NCBI GenBank assembly: GCA_023382535.1
Contig: JAHDWA010000052.1
Span: forward strand, 13,918-77,917
DNA length: 64,000 bases
From: Anaerolineae bacterium
Lineage (GTDB): Bacteria; Chloroflexota; Anaerolineae; 4572-78; J111
Direction of reading: 5' to 3'
This document shows, in pieces, positions 1-9,223 of the stretch. A program made the position numbers and the translations under genes. The number at the start of each line of letters is the position of its first letter. The first letter of the stretch is position 1. The notes beneath the pieces were generated by a model. That model saw nothing but the letters and a program-made list of their open reading frames with translations, was not told the origin of the DNA and ran no database searches.

Positions 1-2297
1 CGGAAGCGGCGGACAACCTCAAAACCCGGCCAATCGCCGGGGATGACCGGGGCAACTTGCAGACCATTATAGGTGGGCCGGATGCCCAGGATCCACTGGG
101 TAATGGCGACGTAATTCCAGGCGGCGGTTCCGGTTAACCAGGAATTTTTGGCCTCGCCGTGGGTAGGCGCGTCACGCCCGGCGATCATTTGGGCATAAAC
201 GTAAGGCTCGCAGCGATGAACCTCGCTGATCTCCTCGCGCGCCGACGGGTTGATACGGTGGTAATAATCGTAAGCCTGGCTGCCATGGCCCAGGCAAGCC
301 TCGGCAATCATAATCCAGGGGTTGGTATGGCAGAAAATACCGGCGTTTTCCTTGTAACCGGGCGGGTAGGAAGAAATTTCGCCCAGATGGAGGTAGTATT
401 GAGAATAGGCCGGCTGCTGGAGCACAATCCCGTGCGGGGTCGCCAAATGTTCGCGGACCGAGGTTAACGCCTGTTTGGCTTGCCCGCTGTTGAGGCCAAT
501 CCCGGCTAACACACAGATCCCCTGCGGCTCAATAAAAATCTGCCCCTCTGCACATTCCTGGGAGCCAACCTTCTGCCCAAAATTATCATAGGCTCGCAGG
601 AACCAGGCGCCATCCCAGCCATGCGCCAGCGTTGTCGCGCTCATGGAGGCGGCGGCCTGGCGATAAGTTTGGGCCTGGTCGTCGAGACCCCGCGTTTCGG
701 CCAGGTGAGCCATTTCCGTGGCGGCCAGCACAAACAAGCCGGCGATAAAAACCGACTCGGCCACCTTGCCGTCCTTGTTGGTCGTGGTCTGGAAGGACTC
801 GCCCGGTTCTTCGGAGAAGGTGTTGAGATTCAGGCAGTCGTTCCAATCGGCCCGGCCAATCAGGGGCAGGCCATGCGGCCCCAGCCGGTCGAGCGTATAT
901 TGAATGCTGCGCTGCAAATGCTCGTAGAGCGGCTGCTCGCTGCCGGGGTGGTTGTCGTAGGGCACCGGTTCATCCAGAAGACTCCAATCGCCGGTTTCCT
1001 TAAGATAGGCGACCACGCCGAGGACCAGCCAGAGCGGGTCGTCGTTAAAGCTGCTGCCCACGGCGTCGTTGCCCCGCTTGGTCAGCGGCTGGTACTGGTG
1101 GTAAGCGCCGCCGCTCTCCAGTTGGGTGGCGGCAATGTCGAGGATGCGCTGCCGCGCCCGCTCCGGCACCATGTGGACAAATCCTAACAAATCCTGGTTG
1201 GAGTCGCGGAAGCCCATGCCGCGCCCAATGCCCGACTCGTAAAAAGAAGCCGAGCGAGACATGTTAAAGGTGATCATGCACTGGTAGGCATTCCAGATAT
1301 TGACCATGCGATTGGTATGCTCATCCGGTGTTTGCACCTGGAAAAGGGTCAACAAGCCGGTCCAGTAGGACCGCAGTTTTTCAAAAGCGGCCTGGACCTG
1401 CTGCGGGTCGAGATAGCGGGCCATGATCGGCTTGACCGTTTGCTTGTTGAGGGTCTGCGAGCCGGGCGGGTCAAACTTTTGATCGCGGGGATTTTCGTGA
1501 TAACCCAGCACAAAAATGACCTGGCGGGTTTCGCCGGGGGCTAAGGTCAGTTTAACGTGATGAGAGCCGATGGGCGCCCAGCCGTGCGCCACCGAGTTGG
1601 CCGACCGGCCCTTTTCGACCACCTGGGGCCGGTCCCAACCCCGGTAAGGGCCAAGAAAGGCCTCGCGCTGGGTGTCAAAGCCGGCCAGCGCCGCCGAGCA
1701 GGCGAAATAAGCAAAGTGGTCGCGCCGCTCGCGATACTCGGTTTTGTGGTAAATGACCCCGTCTTCAACTTCGACCTGGCCGATGTTGAAGTTGCGCTGG
1801 AAGTTGGTCGCGTCGTCCTGGGCGTCCCACAGGCAAAACTCAATGCTGGAAAAAAGCGACAGGTCGGCTGGCTCGCTCCGCTCGTTGGTGACGGTCAAAT
1901 CCCAGATTTCCAGGGTTTCACCTAAAGGCACAAAGTAGCGGGCTTCGGCTTTGATCCGGGCATAGGTGGAGGTGATAAGGGTATAATTCTGGCCGTGCCG
2001 GCAGGTGTAATCTTCCAGGGGGCGCTGGGTGGGCTGCCAGGAGGGCGACCAAAACTCGCCGCTGGCGTTGTCGCGCAGGTAGAGATAGCGCCCGCCGGCA
2101 TCAAACGGAGCATTGTTGTAGCGATAGCGGGTCAAGCGGCGCAGGCGGGCATCGCGGTAAAAGGAGTAGCCGCCGGCTGTATTGGAAATAAGGCCAAAAT
2201 ATTCTTCACTGCCCAGGTAGTTGATCCAGGGCAGGGGCGTGTCAGGCCGGGTGATGACGTACTCACGATTGATGTCGTCAAAATAACCGTAGCGCAT
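1..2297 (-). CDS. Cellobiose phosphorylase (GH94), C-terminus cut by the window edge
   Basis: Phosphorolysis of cellobiose to glucose 1-phosphate and glucose in the cytoplasm. Reading the minus strand from the ATG at 2297 gives a long open frame beginning [18 protein letters not shown], the usual N-terminus of GH94 cellobiose phosphorylases, followed by a beta-sandwich domain and an (alpha/alpha)6 barrel. The signature ADWNDCLNL lies at about residues 483-491 (W485, N486, D487); the general-acid aspartate of the family sits in this motif. About 765 codons are present and the frame runs off the left edge, so only the extreme C-terminus is missing (family length about 800-820). A GGAG ribosome site stands 7 bases before the start. 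There is no signal peptide. It lies 44 bases behind the LacI-type gene on the same strand and is probably co-transcribed with it. A related GH94 specificity such as cellodextrin phosphorylase is possible but less likely. Confidence 0.93.
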   Translation of the reverse strand, partial: MRYGYFDDINREYVITRPDTPLPWINYLGSEEYFGLISNTAGGYSFYRDARLRRLTRYRYNNAPFDAGGRYLYLRDNASGEFWSPSWQPTQRPLEDYTCRHGQNYTLITSTYARIKAEARYFVPLGETLEIWDLTVTNERSEPADLSLFSSIEFCLWDAQDDATNFQRNFNIGQVEVEDGVIYHKTEYRERRDHFAYFACSAALAGFDTQREAFLGPYRGWDRPQVVEKGRSANSVAHGWAPIGSHHVKLTLAPGETRQVIFVLGYHENPRDQKFDPPGSQTLNKQTVKPIMARYLDPQQVQAAFEKLRSYWTGLLTLFQVQTPDEHTNRMVNIWNAYQCMITFNMSRSASFYESGIGRGMGFRDSNQDLLGFVHMVPERARQRILDIAATQLESGGAYHQYQPLTKRGNDAVGSSFNDDPLWLVLGVVAYLKETGDWSLLDEPVPYDNHPGSEQPLYEHLQRSIQYTLDRLGPHGLPLIGRADWNDCLNLNTFSEEPGESFQTTTNKDGKVAESVFIAGLFVLAATEMAHLAETRGLDDQAQTYRQAAASMSATTLAHGWDGAWFLRAYDNFGQKVGSQECAEGQIFIEPQGICVLAGIGLNSGQAKQALTSVREHLATPHGIVLQQPAYSQYYLHLGEISSYPPGYKENAGIFCHTNPWIMIAEACLGHGSQAYDYYHRINPSAREEISEVHRCEPYVYAQMIAGRDAPTHGEAKNSWLTGTAAWNYVAITQWILGIRPTYNGLQVAPVIPGDWPGFEVVRRF

Positions 2298-2320
2298 GTT
2301 TTTTCTCCGTTTGTAACTGG

Positions 2321-2347
2321 AGGTGACTGGCACTGTGCCAGTCACCT
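2321..2347. repeat. 27-bp perfect palindrome with 1-nt centre
   Basis: The 13-base arm AGGTGACTGGCAC is followed by one base and its exact complement. It spans the stop codon of the LacI-type gene and the gap before the cellobiose phosphorylase gene. There is no T-run on either side, so it does not look like an intrinsic terminator. It could be an mRNA-processing or stabilising hairpin in the bicistronic message, or a dispersed palindromic repeat. Confidence 0.8.
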
Positions 2348-3376
2348 GAGCAGCGGTTTAGGAATTTTTTCACCGCACGAGCTGCGGATGACCAGTTGCG
2401 TCTTCAACACGGTCTGCCGGGGGGGCTGTGGCCCATGCCTTAGCAGGTCAATAAGACTGGTCACGGCTTGCCCGCCCAACTGCTGAATAGGCTGGCGGAC
2501 CGTCGTTAACGGCGGGTCGGCAACAGCGGCCCCGGGCAAATCATCGAAACCCACGAGCGCTATGTCTTGGGGCACGACCAAACCGGCACCGCGCAGGGCC
2601 CGCAATGCCCCCAAGGCCATTGTATCTGAGGCGACAAAGACAGCGTCGGGGCGGTGGGGAAGCAACCGCTGCATGGCCAGATAGCCGCCGGTTTCGGTAA
2701 AATCGCCTTCGACGATAAGCGCTTCGTCCAGGGGATACCCCCGTTCGTTTAAGGCGTTTAAGTAGCCCTGGCGGCGATCAAGCCCCACGGGTGTATCCAG
2801 CGGGCCGGTAATAGTGGCGATCCGGCGGCGTCCGAGCCGGGCCAGGTGACTTACTGCCCTGTAAGCACCCTCCGTATTGTCGGCATCTACAAAGCTAATG
2901 CCTGAGGAGGTGGTGGGGCGCCCAATCATAACAAACGGCACGTCATTTTCCAGCAGTTGGACTGTCAAAGGATCGTTGACCGGCAAAGCACTGACAATGA
3001 CCCCATCCACCAACTGCTTGCGGGTAACTCTTGGCGAGAGCCGCTGCTCTTCTTCCTCGGTATAGAACAAGAAGAGGGAGAGGATGTAGTGATTCGTATT
3101 ACAGGCCTGGGCAATTCCTTGCATGAGGCGGGGGTAGTAAGGGTCGGTAAAAAGGAACTGGACCGACCTGGGAATAACCAGGCCGATGATGCCGGAGCGC
3201 TGGCTGGCCAGGGAGCGGGCGGCCGGATCGGGATGATAGCCGGTTTCTTCAATAACCTGGAGGATCCGCTGGCGGACTTCTGGCCTGACGCTGACATGGT
3301 TATTGACCACCCGCGAGACGGTCGAGCGGGACACACCTGATAATTTTGCAATTTGTTCGAGCGTTAGTTTACTCAT
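2342..3376 (-). CDS. LacI-family transcriptional regulator, CelR-like
   Basis: Sugar-responsive repressor. The protein starts [20 protein letters not shown], a LacI helix-turn-helix (residues about 4-24) followed by the hinge region ([22 protein letters not shown]) and a periplasmic-binding-protein-like effector domain to residue 344. The frame is open to a possible start at 3427, but that longer version would run through the promoter and the operator, so the ATG at 3376 is preferred. It is upstream of and co-directional with the cellobiose phosphorylase gene. The perfect palindrome TGGGAGCGCTCCCA just upstream equals the operator known for CelR of Thermobifida fusca, which is released by cellobiose. 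Autoregulation and cellobiose induction are therefore inferred. Confidence 0.92.
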   Translation of the reverse strand: MSKLTLEQIAKLSGVSRSTVSRVVNNHVSVRPEVRQRILQVIEETGYHPDPAARSLASQRSGIIGLVIPRSVQFLFTDPYYPRLMQGIAQACNTNHYILSLFLFYTEEEEQRLSPRVTRKQLVDGVIVSALPVNDPLTVQLLENDVPFVMIGRPTTSSGISFVDADNTEGAYRAVSHLARLGRRRIATITGPLDTPVGLDRRQGYLNALNERGYPLDEALIVEGDFTETGGYLAMQRLLPHRPDAVFVASDTMALGALRALRGAGLVVPQDIALVGFDDLPGAAVADPPLTTVRQPIQQLGGQAVTSLIDLLRHGPQPPRQTVLKTQLVIRSSCGEKIPKPLLR

Positions 3377-3386
3377 ACCTGAAATT

Positions 3387-3400
3387 TGGGAGCGCTCCCA
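3387..3400. promoter_or_regulatory. CelR-type operator (perfect 14-bp palindrome)
   Basis: TGGGAGCGCTCCCA lies 10 bases before the regulator's start codon and just downstream of its -10 box, where a bound repressor would block transcription. The sequence is identical to the 14-bp inverted repeat described for Thermobifida CelR. Confidence 0.85.
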
Positions 3401-3411
3401 AAACTTTCCGT

Positions 3412-3440
3412 ATAATAATGTACTCACGTTTTCTTGTCAA
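3412..3440 (-). promoter_or_regulatory. Sigma-70-type promoter of the regulator/cellobiose phosphorylase operon
   Basis: On the minus strand TTGACA (3440-3435), a 17-base spacer and TATTAT (3417-3412). Transcription would start about 3400-3405, immediately before or within the operator. Confidence 0.8.
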
Positions 3441-3527
3441 ATGGACTGTGCATCTTGTCGAGATTGGAGGCGTAAGGTACAATTTAGGAGAGCGTCGGCC
3501 GGGCGGTTAAGACAACAGCGCTCCCGA

Positions 3528-3555
3528 TTGTGGTTTGTACCATTCAGGGTACAAT
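3528..3555 (+). promoter_or_regulatory. Possible promoter of the DUF1385 gene
   Basis: TTGTGG, 16 bases, TACAAT, about 100 bases before the start codon. The rest of the gap 3441-3658 shows only the heptamer array listed separately. Confidence 0.45.
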
Positions 3556-3617
3556 CGTTTTAATGTCTTCTGTTGTTTATAGCCGGTTAAGTTTTTGTTG
3601 AAACTGGCTTTGTATAT

Positions 3618-3645
3618 CTGACTACTGATTACTGGCTACTAACTT
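3618..3645 (+). repeat. Heptamer array (4 units, CTGACTA type)
   Basis: Four consecutive 7-base units: CTGACTA, CTGATTA, CTGGCTA, CTAACTT. The same unit type recurs at 39556-39649. It lies immediately upstream of the ribosome site of the next gene. Confidence 0.8.
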
Positions 3646-3658
3646 CCACGAGGTCTTG

Positions 3659-4597
3659 ATGAATAAACCTTTTAACTATGGCGGTCAAGCCGTTATCGAA
3701 GGGGTGATGATGCGGGGGCGCAAGCATATGGCTGTGGCGGTGCGCAACCCCAAGGGTGAAATTGTGCTGCACAGCGAGCCGCTCAACCCGCGTATCTACT
3801 CCAGTTTTATCAATAAGGTGCCTTTTTTGCGGGGCTTTACCCTGTTGTGGGATGCCCTGGTGCTGGGGATGCGCACGTTAATGTTCTCCGCCGAGGTAGC
3901 CATGGGTGAAGAAGAGGCTGAATTTAGCGGCCCCATGGCCTGGGGCACGGTGGCCTTTTCGCTGCTGCTTGCAGTCGCCATCTTTTTTGTCAGCCCGCTC
4001 CTGTTGATCAGCTTAATCAAGCAGTTTGTGGATGTATCTATCCTGGTGCAGCACCTCATCGAGGGCCTGGTCCGGCTGGCCCTCTTTTTAGCCTACGTCT
4101 GGGGGATTGGCTTTCTGGCTGAAATAAAACGCGTTTTCGGGTATCACGGAGCGGAACACAAGGCCATCAACGCCTATGAGCAGGGGGTGGAACTGACTCC
4201 GGAAAAAGTGTCCCAATGCAGTATTGTCCACCCGCGCTGCGGCACAGCCTTTTTGCTCATCGTGATGGTCATTTCCATTTTTGTGTTTGCCCTGGTCGGC
4301 GACCCACCGCTGTGGCTCAAGATTGTCTCGCGGATTGTCTTGATTCCGGTCATCGCCGGGATTGCCTACGAGTTCCTCAAGTTTAGCGCCGCGCACCAGG
4401 AAAATCCGCTCATGAAACTGTTAATTGCGCCCGGTCTGGCCCTGCAAGGACTGACCACCCGCGAACCCGATTTAAGTATGCTTGAAGTCTCCATTGCCGC
4501 GCTTAAAAAGCTGCTGGTCGAAGAACAATTGGCCGCGGAAGTCCAGCCGGTCGAATCTGCTGAAGCCTTGACCGCACCAGGGTCGGCGGGGAGATAG
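3659..4597 (+). CDS. DUF1385 (YqhQ-like) polytopic membrane protein
   Basis: Function unknown in the family. The protein opens with NYGGQAVIEGVMMRGRK, the hallmark N-terminal motif of DUF1385, followed by several membrane segments (about residues 95-130 and 200-240) and the conserved GYHGAEHKAINAYEQG and HPRCGTAFL blocks (about residues 160-205) with conserved His, Glu and Cys. Length 312 residues is typical. The ATG at 3659 is preferred over the in-frame TTG at 3656 because GAGG lies 5 bases before it. In Firmicutes the homologue yqhQ is often found near prfA/prmC; here the next genes are a TPR protein and era. Confidence 0.9.
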   Translation: MNKPFNYGGQAVIEGVMMRGRKHMAVAVRNPKGEIVLHSEPLNPRIYSSFINKVPFLRGFTLLWDALVLGMRTLMFSAEVAMGEEEAEFSGPMAWGTVAFSLLLAVAIFFVSPLLLISLIKQFVDVSILVQHLIEGLVRLALFLAYVWGIGFLAEIKRVFGYHGAEHKAINAYEQGVELTPEKVSQCSIVHPRCGTAFLLIVMVISIFVFALVGDPPLWLKIVSRIVLIPVIAGIAYEFLKFSAAHQENPLMKLLIAPGLALQGLTTREPDLSMLEVSIAALKKLLVEEQLAAEVQPVESAEALTAPGSAGR

Positions 4598-4646
4598 GGC
4601 TAACGTGTTAATGAGGATTGACTTTCAAAATCCGTAAATCAACGGG

Positions 4647-4705
4647 GAGACTGGAAGGTTAAAAGGATGGATACTGCTTACCCAGACTTCCAATCTTCCA
4701 ACCTT
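4647..4705. repeat. Inverted GGAAGNTT-type repeat between genes
   Basis: A left arm rich in ACTGGAAGGTT is partly complementary to a right arm CTTCCAATCTTCCAACCTT about 20 bases further on. The same motif pair occurs inside coding sequence at 42711-42791, 47690-47777 and 52043-52138. It fills most of the 131-base gap 4598-4728. Confidence 0.65.
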
Positions 4706-4728
4706 ATTAAGAGGGAAGCTTTACCAGC

Positions 4729-5403
4729 ATGACTACCAGATTCGTGTCTACCACCGATAAACTGCGCGCCCAATCGCTCAACCGCACCGGCCTGGAACAT
4801 TACGAGCGCTGGGAGATGGAGAGCGCGATCACTCTGTTTCAGGAAGCGGTCCGGCTGGACGATACCGAGGCGGATTACCACCTGAACCTGGCCCGCGCCC
4901 AGGTGCGCATGGGCGATTATGAGCTGATGCTGCATGCCCTCGGCGATTACATCCGCACCGAGAAGGACAAAAACCTGGTTAACCGCTTTGAAGCCCTTTT
5001 CAGCAATGCGCTGGACCCGGTCGAGACCCGGCTGACCAATGTCATGCCCAAGCAGGGTCTGCGCCTGGAAATTGTCGGGGCGGCCATTCAAATGTGGGTG
5101 GAATACCGGGTAACGATTGGCAAACGCTACCTCGATTTGAGCCAGCCCGATGCCTGGGCCGCGGCTCTGGATTACACCGTGCGCAAAATCAATTTCCAGG
5201 AAGCAACGATTGAGCAGCTTACGCAATGGTACCACACTTCCGAAGCAGCCCTGCGCACCAATCACGCCGATTTGATCAGCACCCTGGACATTATGCCCTG
5301 CGACTATCGTTACTTTCGGGGAGAAGATAATCCCCTGGACAAGCTGGTCGAAGCGGCCATGATGTTGGAAGATTTGGAAAAACGTTTCCGGGAGACGGCG
5401 TGA
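4729..5403 (+). CDS. TPR-containing protein upstream of Era
   Basis: Soluble 224-residue protein. Residues about 15-75 form two tetratricopeptide-like helical pairs (LNRTGLEHYERWEMESAITLFQ, then DYHLNLARAQVRMGDYELM). The remainder is predicted helical with no recognised domain. There is no signal peptide or membrane segment. The stop codon overlaps the GTG start of era (GTGA), which suggests translational coupling and a shared operon. I do not recognise a specific function; a scaffold role in translation or ribosome assembly is only suggested by the Era neighbour. Confidence 0.75.
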   Translation: MTTRFVSTTDKLRAQSLNRTGLEHYERWEMESAITLFQEAVRLDDTEADYHLNLARAQVRMGDYELMLHALGDYIRTEKDKNLVNRFEALFSNALDPVETRLTNVMPKQGLRLEIVGAAIQMWVEYRVTIGKRYLDLSQPDAWAAALDYTVRKINFQEATIEQLTQWYHTSEAALRTNHADLISTLDIMPCDYRYFRGEDNPLDKLVEAAMMLEDLEKRFRETA

Positions 5404-6419
5404 CCTCCCCGGCTGAGTGGCCTCCCGGCTTTGAGGATGACGAGTCAGACGACGAAGTTCCTTTTCTGGAGGAGTCCCTGCCGCCAAATCACCATTCGGG
5501 CTTTGTGGCGGTGGTTGGACGGCCCAATGTCGGCAAGTCTACCCTGCTGAACCGGCTGCTGGGCCAAAAAATTGCCATTGTCAGCCCCAAACCCCAAACT
5601 ACCCGCAACCAGCTCCTGGGTATTGTAACCACCTCGCCGGAGTTCGAGCCGGACTTGCCGCCCGCCCAGGTAATATTTGTAGACACGCCGGGCATCCACC
5701 AGCCGCATCACAAACTGGGAGAATATCTGGTCGAAACCGCGCTGGCGGCCCTGCCCGATGCCGATGTGGTCGTCTGGCTGGTTGACGCCTCGGAGCCGCC
5801 GACCGAGGAAGACCGGCTGGTGGCCGCAGCGCTCCGTGATAATTTAGGGGCAATTCCGGCAGAAACGGCTGTCCTCCTGGCTCTGAACAAAGCTGATTTG
5901 CTCCCCCCCACCATCCCTGAAGCAGAATTGGCCCAGCCTTTTTTAGAACTGTATCCGGCCAGCGAGTGGCTAAAAATTTCGGCTACCCGCGGCGACAACC
6001 AAACCGAACTGCTGCGCCGGATTATTGACCACCTGCCGCTCGGCCCGCGCTACTTCCCCGAAGATCAAATTACCGACCAGCAGACCCGTTTCATCGCCGC
6101 CGAGTTCATCCGCGAGGCGGCCCTCAAGGTACTGCACCAGGAAGTGCCGCACGCCCTGGCCGTGCGCGTCACCGAATTCAAGCCCCGCAGCGAGCGGATG
6201 ACCTACATCAGCGCCGATTTGATTATCGAGCGGGATTCGCAAAAAGCGATTGTCATCGGCGAAAAGGGCAAATCGCTTAAAAAAATCGGGCAGATCGCCC
6301 GGCCCCAAATCGAGGAGTTGGTCGGCACCCAGGTTTACCTGGAGTTGTGGGTTAAGGTGCGACCCAAGTGGCGGCAAAAGGAAAATGAGTTACGCTGGCT
6401 GGGCTACGCCTTGGAGTAA
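5400..6419 (+). CDS. era: GTPase Era
   Basis: Ribosome-assembly GTPase that binds the 3' end of 16S rRNA. Motifs in order: G1 GRPNVGKS (residues 40-47), switch region with TTRNQ, G3 DTPG, G4 NKAD, and a C-terminal KH domain with VIGEKGKSLKKIG. At 339 residues it is longer than the usual about 300 because of an acidic, Pro-rich extension of about 33 residues before the GTPase core. The start is GTG, overlapping the stop of the TPR gene. Confidence 0.96.
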   Translation: MTSPAEWPPGFEDDESDDEVPFLEESLPPNHHSGFVAVVGRPNVGKSTLLNRLLGQKIAIVSPKPQTTRNQLLGIVTTSPEFEPDLPPAQVIFVDTPGIHQPHHKLGEYLVETALAALPDADVVVWLVDASEPPTEEDRLVAAALRDNLGAIPAETAVLLALNKADLLPPTIPEAELAQPFLELYPASEWLKISATRGDNQTELLRRIIDHLPLGPRYFPEDQITDQQTRFIAAEFIREAALKVLHQEVPHALAVRVTEFKPRSERMTYISADLIIERDSQKAIVIGEKGKSLKKIGQIARPQIEELVGTQVYLELWVKVRPKWRQKENELRWLGYALE

Positions 6420-6422
6420 CGC

Positions 6423-6983
6423 CTAGTCCTGCTCTATCTCTCTGATCACCCGGGCCGGATTCCCCGCCACCACCGTATTCGCCGGCACGGGCCGCGTCAC
6501 CACCGCCCCGGCCCCAACGACGGCATTCCGGCCAATGACCACTCCCGGCAAAACGATGGCGCCTCCTCCCAACCAGGCATTGTCCTCAACGACAATCGGC
6601 CTGGCCGTTTCCCAGCCTTGAAGGCGGCTCTGTGCCTGTAAGGGGTGGGCCGCGGTATAAAACTGCACATTCGGCCCGATCATCACCCGGTGTCCAATCC
6701 GCACCTCGTTATTATCCAGAATGGTACAGGAGAAATTCAAATAGACATGGTCGCCCAGGTAGATATTCCGGCCGTAGCTGCAATAGAAGGGTGATTCGAT
6801 AACGGATTCAAAGCCAATCCCTCCCAGCAATTGCCGGAGAAGCGCCTGCTGTTCCTGCTCTGTCTCGGCCAAATTGAAGCGCCGGAGCAACTGCTTGGTC
6901 TGCCGGCGTTCAGCTTCCAGTTCAGGATCGAGACAGTTATAGAGGTCTCCAGCCAACATTTTTTCTTTTTCGCTCTTACCCAC
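6423..6983 (-). CDS. Sugar O-acetyltransferase (maltose/galactoside acetyltransferase family)
   Basis: Transfers acetyl from acetyl-CoA to a sugar hydroxyl. N-terminal Mac domain (EKEKMLAGDLYNCLDPEL, residues about 5-22) followed by left-handed beta-helix hexapeptide repeats (residues about 75-180) with the catalytic histidine in FYTAAHPL and the C-terminal AGNPARVI motif. The 186-residue length is typical. The start is GTG with AAGGG 7 bases upstream. It converges on era with only 3 bases between the stop codons and no visible terminator. Confidence 0.92.
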   Translation of the reverse strand: MGKSEKEKMLAGDLYNCLDPELEAERRQTKQLLRRFNLAETEQEQQALLRQLLGGIGFESVIESPFYCSYGRNIYLGDHVYLNFSCTILDNNEVRIGHRVMIGPNVQFYTAAHPLQAQSRLQGWETARPIVVEDNAWLGGGAIVLPGVVIGRNAVVGAGAVVTRPVPANTVVAGNPARVIREIEQD

Positions 6984-7004
6984 GAATTGACCCTTACTAC
7001 GCCC

Positions 7005-7541
7005 CTAGCCGGGCTTTGCTTTTGAGTCTTGCGCCTTATTGCCCTTTGCCTCATTCGAGATGATACTGATCCGGCCGTCACCCTCTAAATAGGCCTTCTT
7101 TACATCGCTCACCTTTTCAACCCCCTGCTGGCGGAGCTGGCTCATCAGTTCCTCCTCGGTAATCAGTTCCTGGCGCATATTTCGCCGCAGCATCCGGCCG
7201 TTCTTAATCAAGAGTAAGGGAGCCGCACGAACAAGGCGCTGAAAAAAAGGGAAGCGATACCCCAGCCAATCCAGGGCGTAGTCCCAGAAAGCAATGGTCC
7301 CAACTAAAATAACTCCTTCGGTGATGGATTTGTACTCGCCAGCCATGGCGTTCTGGGCCGCATCGGCGATGATGACGATGACCAGCAGGTCGGTAATACC
7401 AATCGCTCCCGTCTCGCGGCGCAGGAAGCGCAGGACAAAAAAGAGCAGCAGGTAGACCAATGTGCCGCGGATGAAGACTTCCAGTAGTGACGTCGTCGGG
7501 ACAAATATGGATTTCCAATCAATCTGAAAGAGTTGGTCCAT
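7005..7541 (-). CDS. DUF421 (YetF-like) membrane protein
   Basis: Three N-terminal membrane helices (about residues 20-95) followed by the small cytosolic DUF421 domain with LLIKNGRMLRRNMRQELITEEELMSQLRQQGV. The family function is not established. The last 15 residues (EAKGNKAQDSKAKPG) are encoded by a run of degenerate 7-base units (7014-7052) and look like an acquired tail. The stop codon is 22 bases before the acetyltransferase start on the same strand, so the two may form an operon. Confidence 0.88.
   Translation of the reverse strand: MDQLFQIDWKSIFVPTTSLLEVFIRGTLVYLLLFFVLRFLRRETGAIGITDLLVIVIIADAAQNAMAGEYKSITEGVILVGTIAFWDYALDWLGYRFPFFQRLVRAAPLLLIKNGRMLRRNMRQELITEEELMSQLRQQGVEKVSDVKKAYLEGDGRISIISNEAKGNKAQDSKAKPG
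7014..7052 (-). repeat. Heptamer array forming the C-terminal codons of the DUF421 gene
   Basis: On the minus strand the units read GAGGCAA, AGGGCAA, TAAGGCG, CAAGACT, CAAAAGC. The array is in frame and ends just before the stop codon. Confidence 0.6.
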
Positions 7542-7667
7542 AGCTTAATACCAGGATCATCTAAAGATCAAAACTCTCAATCTATGATACCTTATAATAG
7601 GAGAATTCACCACTAAAGCTTTACCCTGCAAATTTCCTAACGACACAAAAAGCAGATCAAAACCTGC

Positions 7668-7696
7668 TTGACAAATTTGATAGATGGTATTATATC
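7668..7696 (+). promoter_or_regulatory. Promoter of the esterase gene
   Basis: TTGACA, 17 bases, TATATC, ending about 50 bases before the start codon, in the AT-rich gap 7542-7748 between divergent genes. Confidence 0.65.
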
Positions 7697-7748
7697 CTAT
7701 TACTTTACGTAATTTCTTTGAAAAGAATAACCAACAAGGATATAAGAA

Positions 7749-8681
7749 ATGCCAAGTTTAAGAAGCCGTCTGTTCATCTTCGCCTTGAAACACCGCCATT
7801 TGTTGAGCTTTCAACGGAAAAGAAGAACCACCGTTGATTGGAACACGTCGGTGCTACAATTACGCGAGGAAGTTGAAAAAGGGGCCGGGTTTCTCGGAAA
7901 ATTGCCGGCCAATTTTGACCTGTCGCCCATTACCATAGAAGGCATTTCGGGCGAATGGATGCTCCCGCCGCAGGCCACAAAAGATAAAGTAATCCTCTAC
8001 TTTCACGGCGGCGGCCTGGTGATAGGTTCGGTCAAGGCCCACCGGGGAATTGTCGCCAAGTTCGTTAAAGGGAGTGGCATTGGGGCGCTTGCATTTGACT
8101 ACGGTTTAGCTCCGGAACGTCCCTTCCCCGAAGGGCTTAACGACTCGGTAACCGTCTACCGTTATTTGTTAGCCGAAGGGGTTAAGCCGGCAAACATTGT
8201 CTTGATGGGGGATTCCGGGGGTGGAAATCTGTGTCTGGCTACCTTACTTGTCCTTAAAGAGAAAGGTTTTCCCCTGCCTGCTGCCGCAGTGGTACTTTCT
8301 CCCTGGACCGATTTAAAAAACAGCGGGGAGTCTTTTGAAACGAATGCCAAGGTAGACACATTAACCTGGCGGGATGCTCAGATCGTATTTAGCAAATATT
8401 ATGCCGGAGATAATGACCCCGGCTTGCCGTGGATATCCCCGCTCTATGGCGATCTAAAAGGACTTCCGCCTTTGCTTATCTATGTTGGCGGAGATGAACT
8501 GATGAGAGATGATTCCATCCGCTTTGCAGCAAAGGCGAAAGATGCCGGCGTAGATGTTACCTTAAGGGTTGGGGAGGGAATGTTTCATTGCTATCCCGCC
8601 TGCGCTCCCCTCTTTCCGGAGGCAACGCAGGCAATGGACGAGATTTGTACGTTTATAAGAACCCATATCAACAATTCGTAA
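7749..8681 (+). CDS. Alpha/beta hydrolase, hormone-sensitive-lipase (GDSAG-type) esterase
   Basis: Carboxylester hydrolase of 310 residues. The oxyanion-hole motif HGGG (FHGGGLVIG, about residue 87), the nucleophile motif GDSGGG (about residue 157), the acid in GGDELMRDD and the histidine in MFHCYP complete the HSL-family triad. There is no clear signal peptide. It is monocistronic with its own promoter. The substrate cannot be told from sequence; short-chain esters are typical. Confidence 0.9.
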   Translation: MPSLRSRLFIFALKHRHLLSFQRKRRTTVDWNTSVLQLREEVEKGAGFLGKLPANFDLSPITIEGISGEWMLPPQATKDKVILYFHGGGLVIGSVKAHRGIVAKFVKGSGIGALAFDYGLAPERPFPEGLNDSVTVYRYLLAEGVKPANIVLMGDSGGGNLCLATLLVLKEKGFPLPAAAVVLSPWTDLKNSGESFETNAKVDTLTWRDAQIVFSKYYAGDNDPGLPWISPLYGDLKGLPPLLIYVGGDELMRDDSIRFAAKAKDAGVDVTLRVGEGMFHCYPACAPLFPEATQAMDEICTFIRTHINNS

Positions 8682-8703
8682 GATAAGGAGCAAGTGTCTC
8701 TCA

Positions 8704-9207
8704 TTACCCGGGCCATTTCTGACCGCTCCCGGTAACAAAGGAAATAATGATGTCCAGGGTCGGCAAAGGATAGCCAAGCCCGCTGAGCACGATTGAAAGC
8801 TCGCCGCGGTGATGGGTAGAGTGAACAAAGGCCTGGGTCAGCATCTGCCACACTGCCAAACGAATCGAATGGCCGCCAATCTCGTACTCGACCTCCCGCA
8901 TGAGGTCGCTTTCGGTCAGCGAGCGCATAAACGCCTCCTGCTCCTGGGCCAGTTGGTCCGTATAGGCCCGGATTTGGGCCAGACTCGGCGCTGCGGTGGG
9001 CCGGGGAGGTAAAGGCTGTCCTTGACTCTGCTTGAGAAAAAACGTTTCCACGGCGAGTATGTGGATTAACAAAGTTCGCACCGACTCGTGGCTGGGGCTG
9101 GCCGGCCGGGTGAACTCCTCATCGCTTAAGCTGGCCGCCGTCTCCAAGACGAGCCGGTTGGCATAGACGTTGTAAGTGGTGAGCGCAACCAATAGGTCTC
9201 GATCCAT
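8704..9207 (-). CDS. DinB-family protein
   Basis: Four-helix-bundle protein of the DinB/YfiT superfamily, 167 residues. The metal-ligand histidines are placed as in the family: one in TLLIHILAVE (about residue 49) and a cluster AFVHSTHHRGE (about residues 127-137). Members include thiol-dependent S-transferases, but the substrate is unknown here. The gene lies 16 bases after the octanoyltransferase gene on the same strand. Confidence 0.85.
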   Translation of the reverse strand: MDRDLLVALTTYNVYANRLVLETAASLSDEEFTRPASPSHESVRTLLIHILAVETFFLKQSQGQPLPPRPTAAPSLAQIRAYTDQLAQEQEAFMRSLTESDLMREVEYEIGGHSIRLAVWQMLTQAFVHSTHHRGELSIVLSGLGYPLPTLDIIISFVTGSGQKWPG

Positions 9208-9223
9208 GAATTATTGGCCTTTC

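Noticed and set aside
4678..5487. 269-codon frame on the minus strand opposite the TPR gene
   Set aside because: Antisense to a coupled TPR-era pair; it crosses the repeat at 4647-4705 and shows no family motif.
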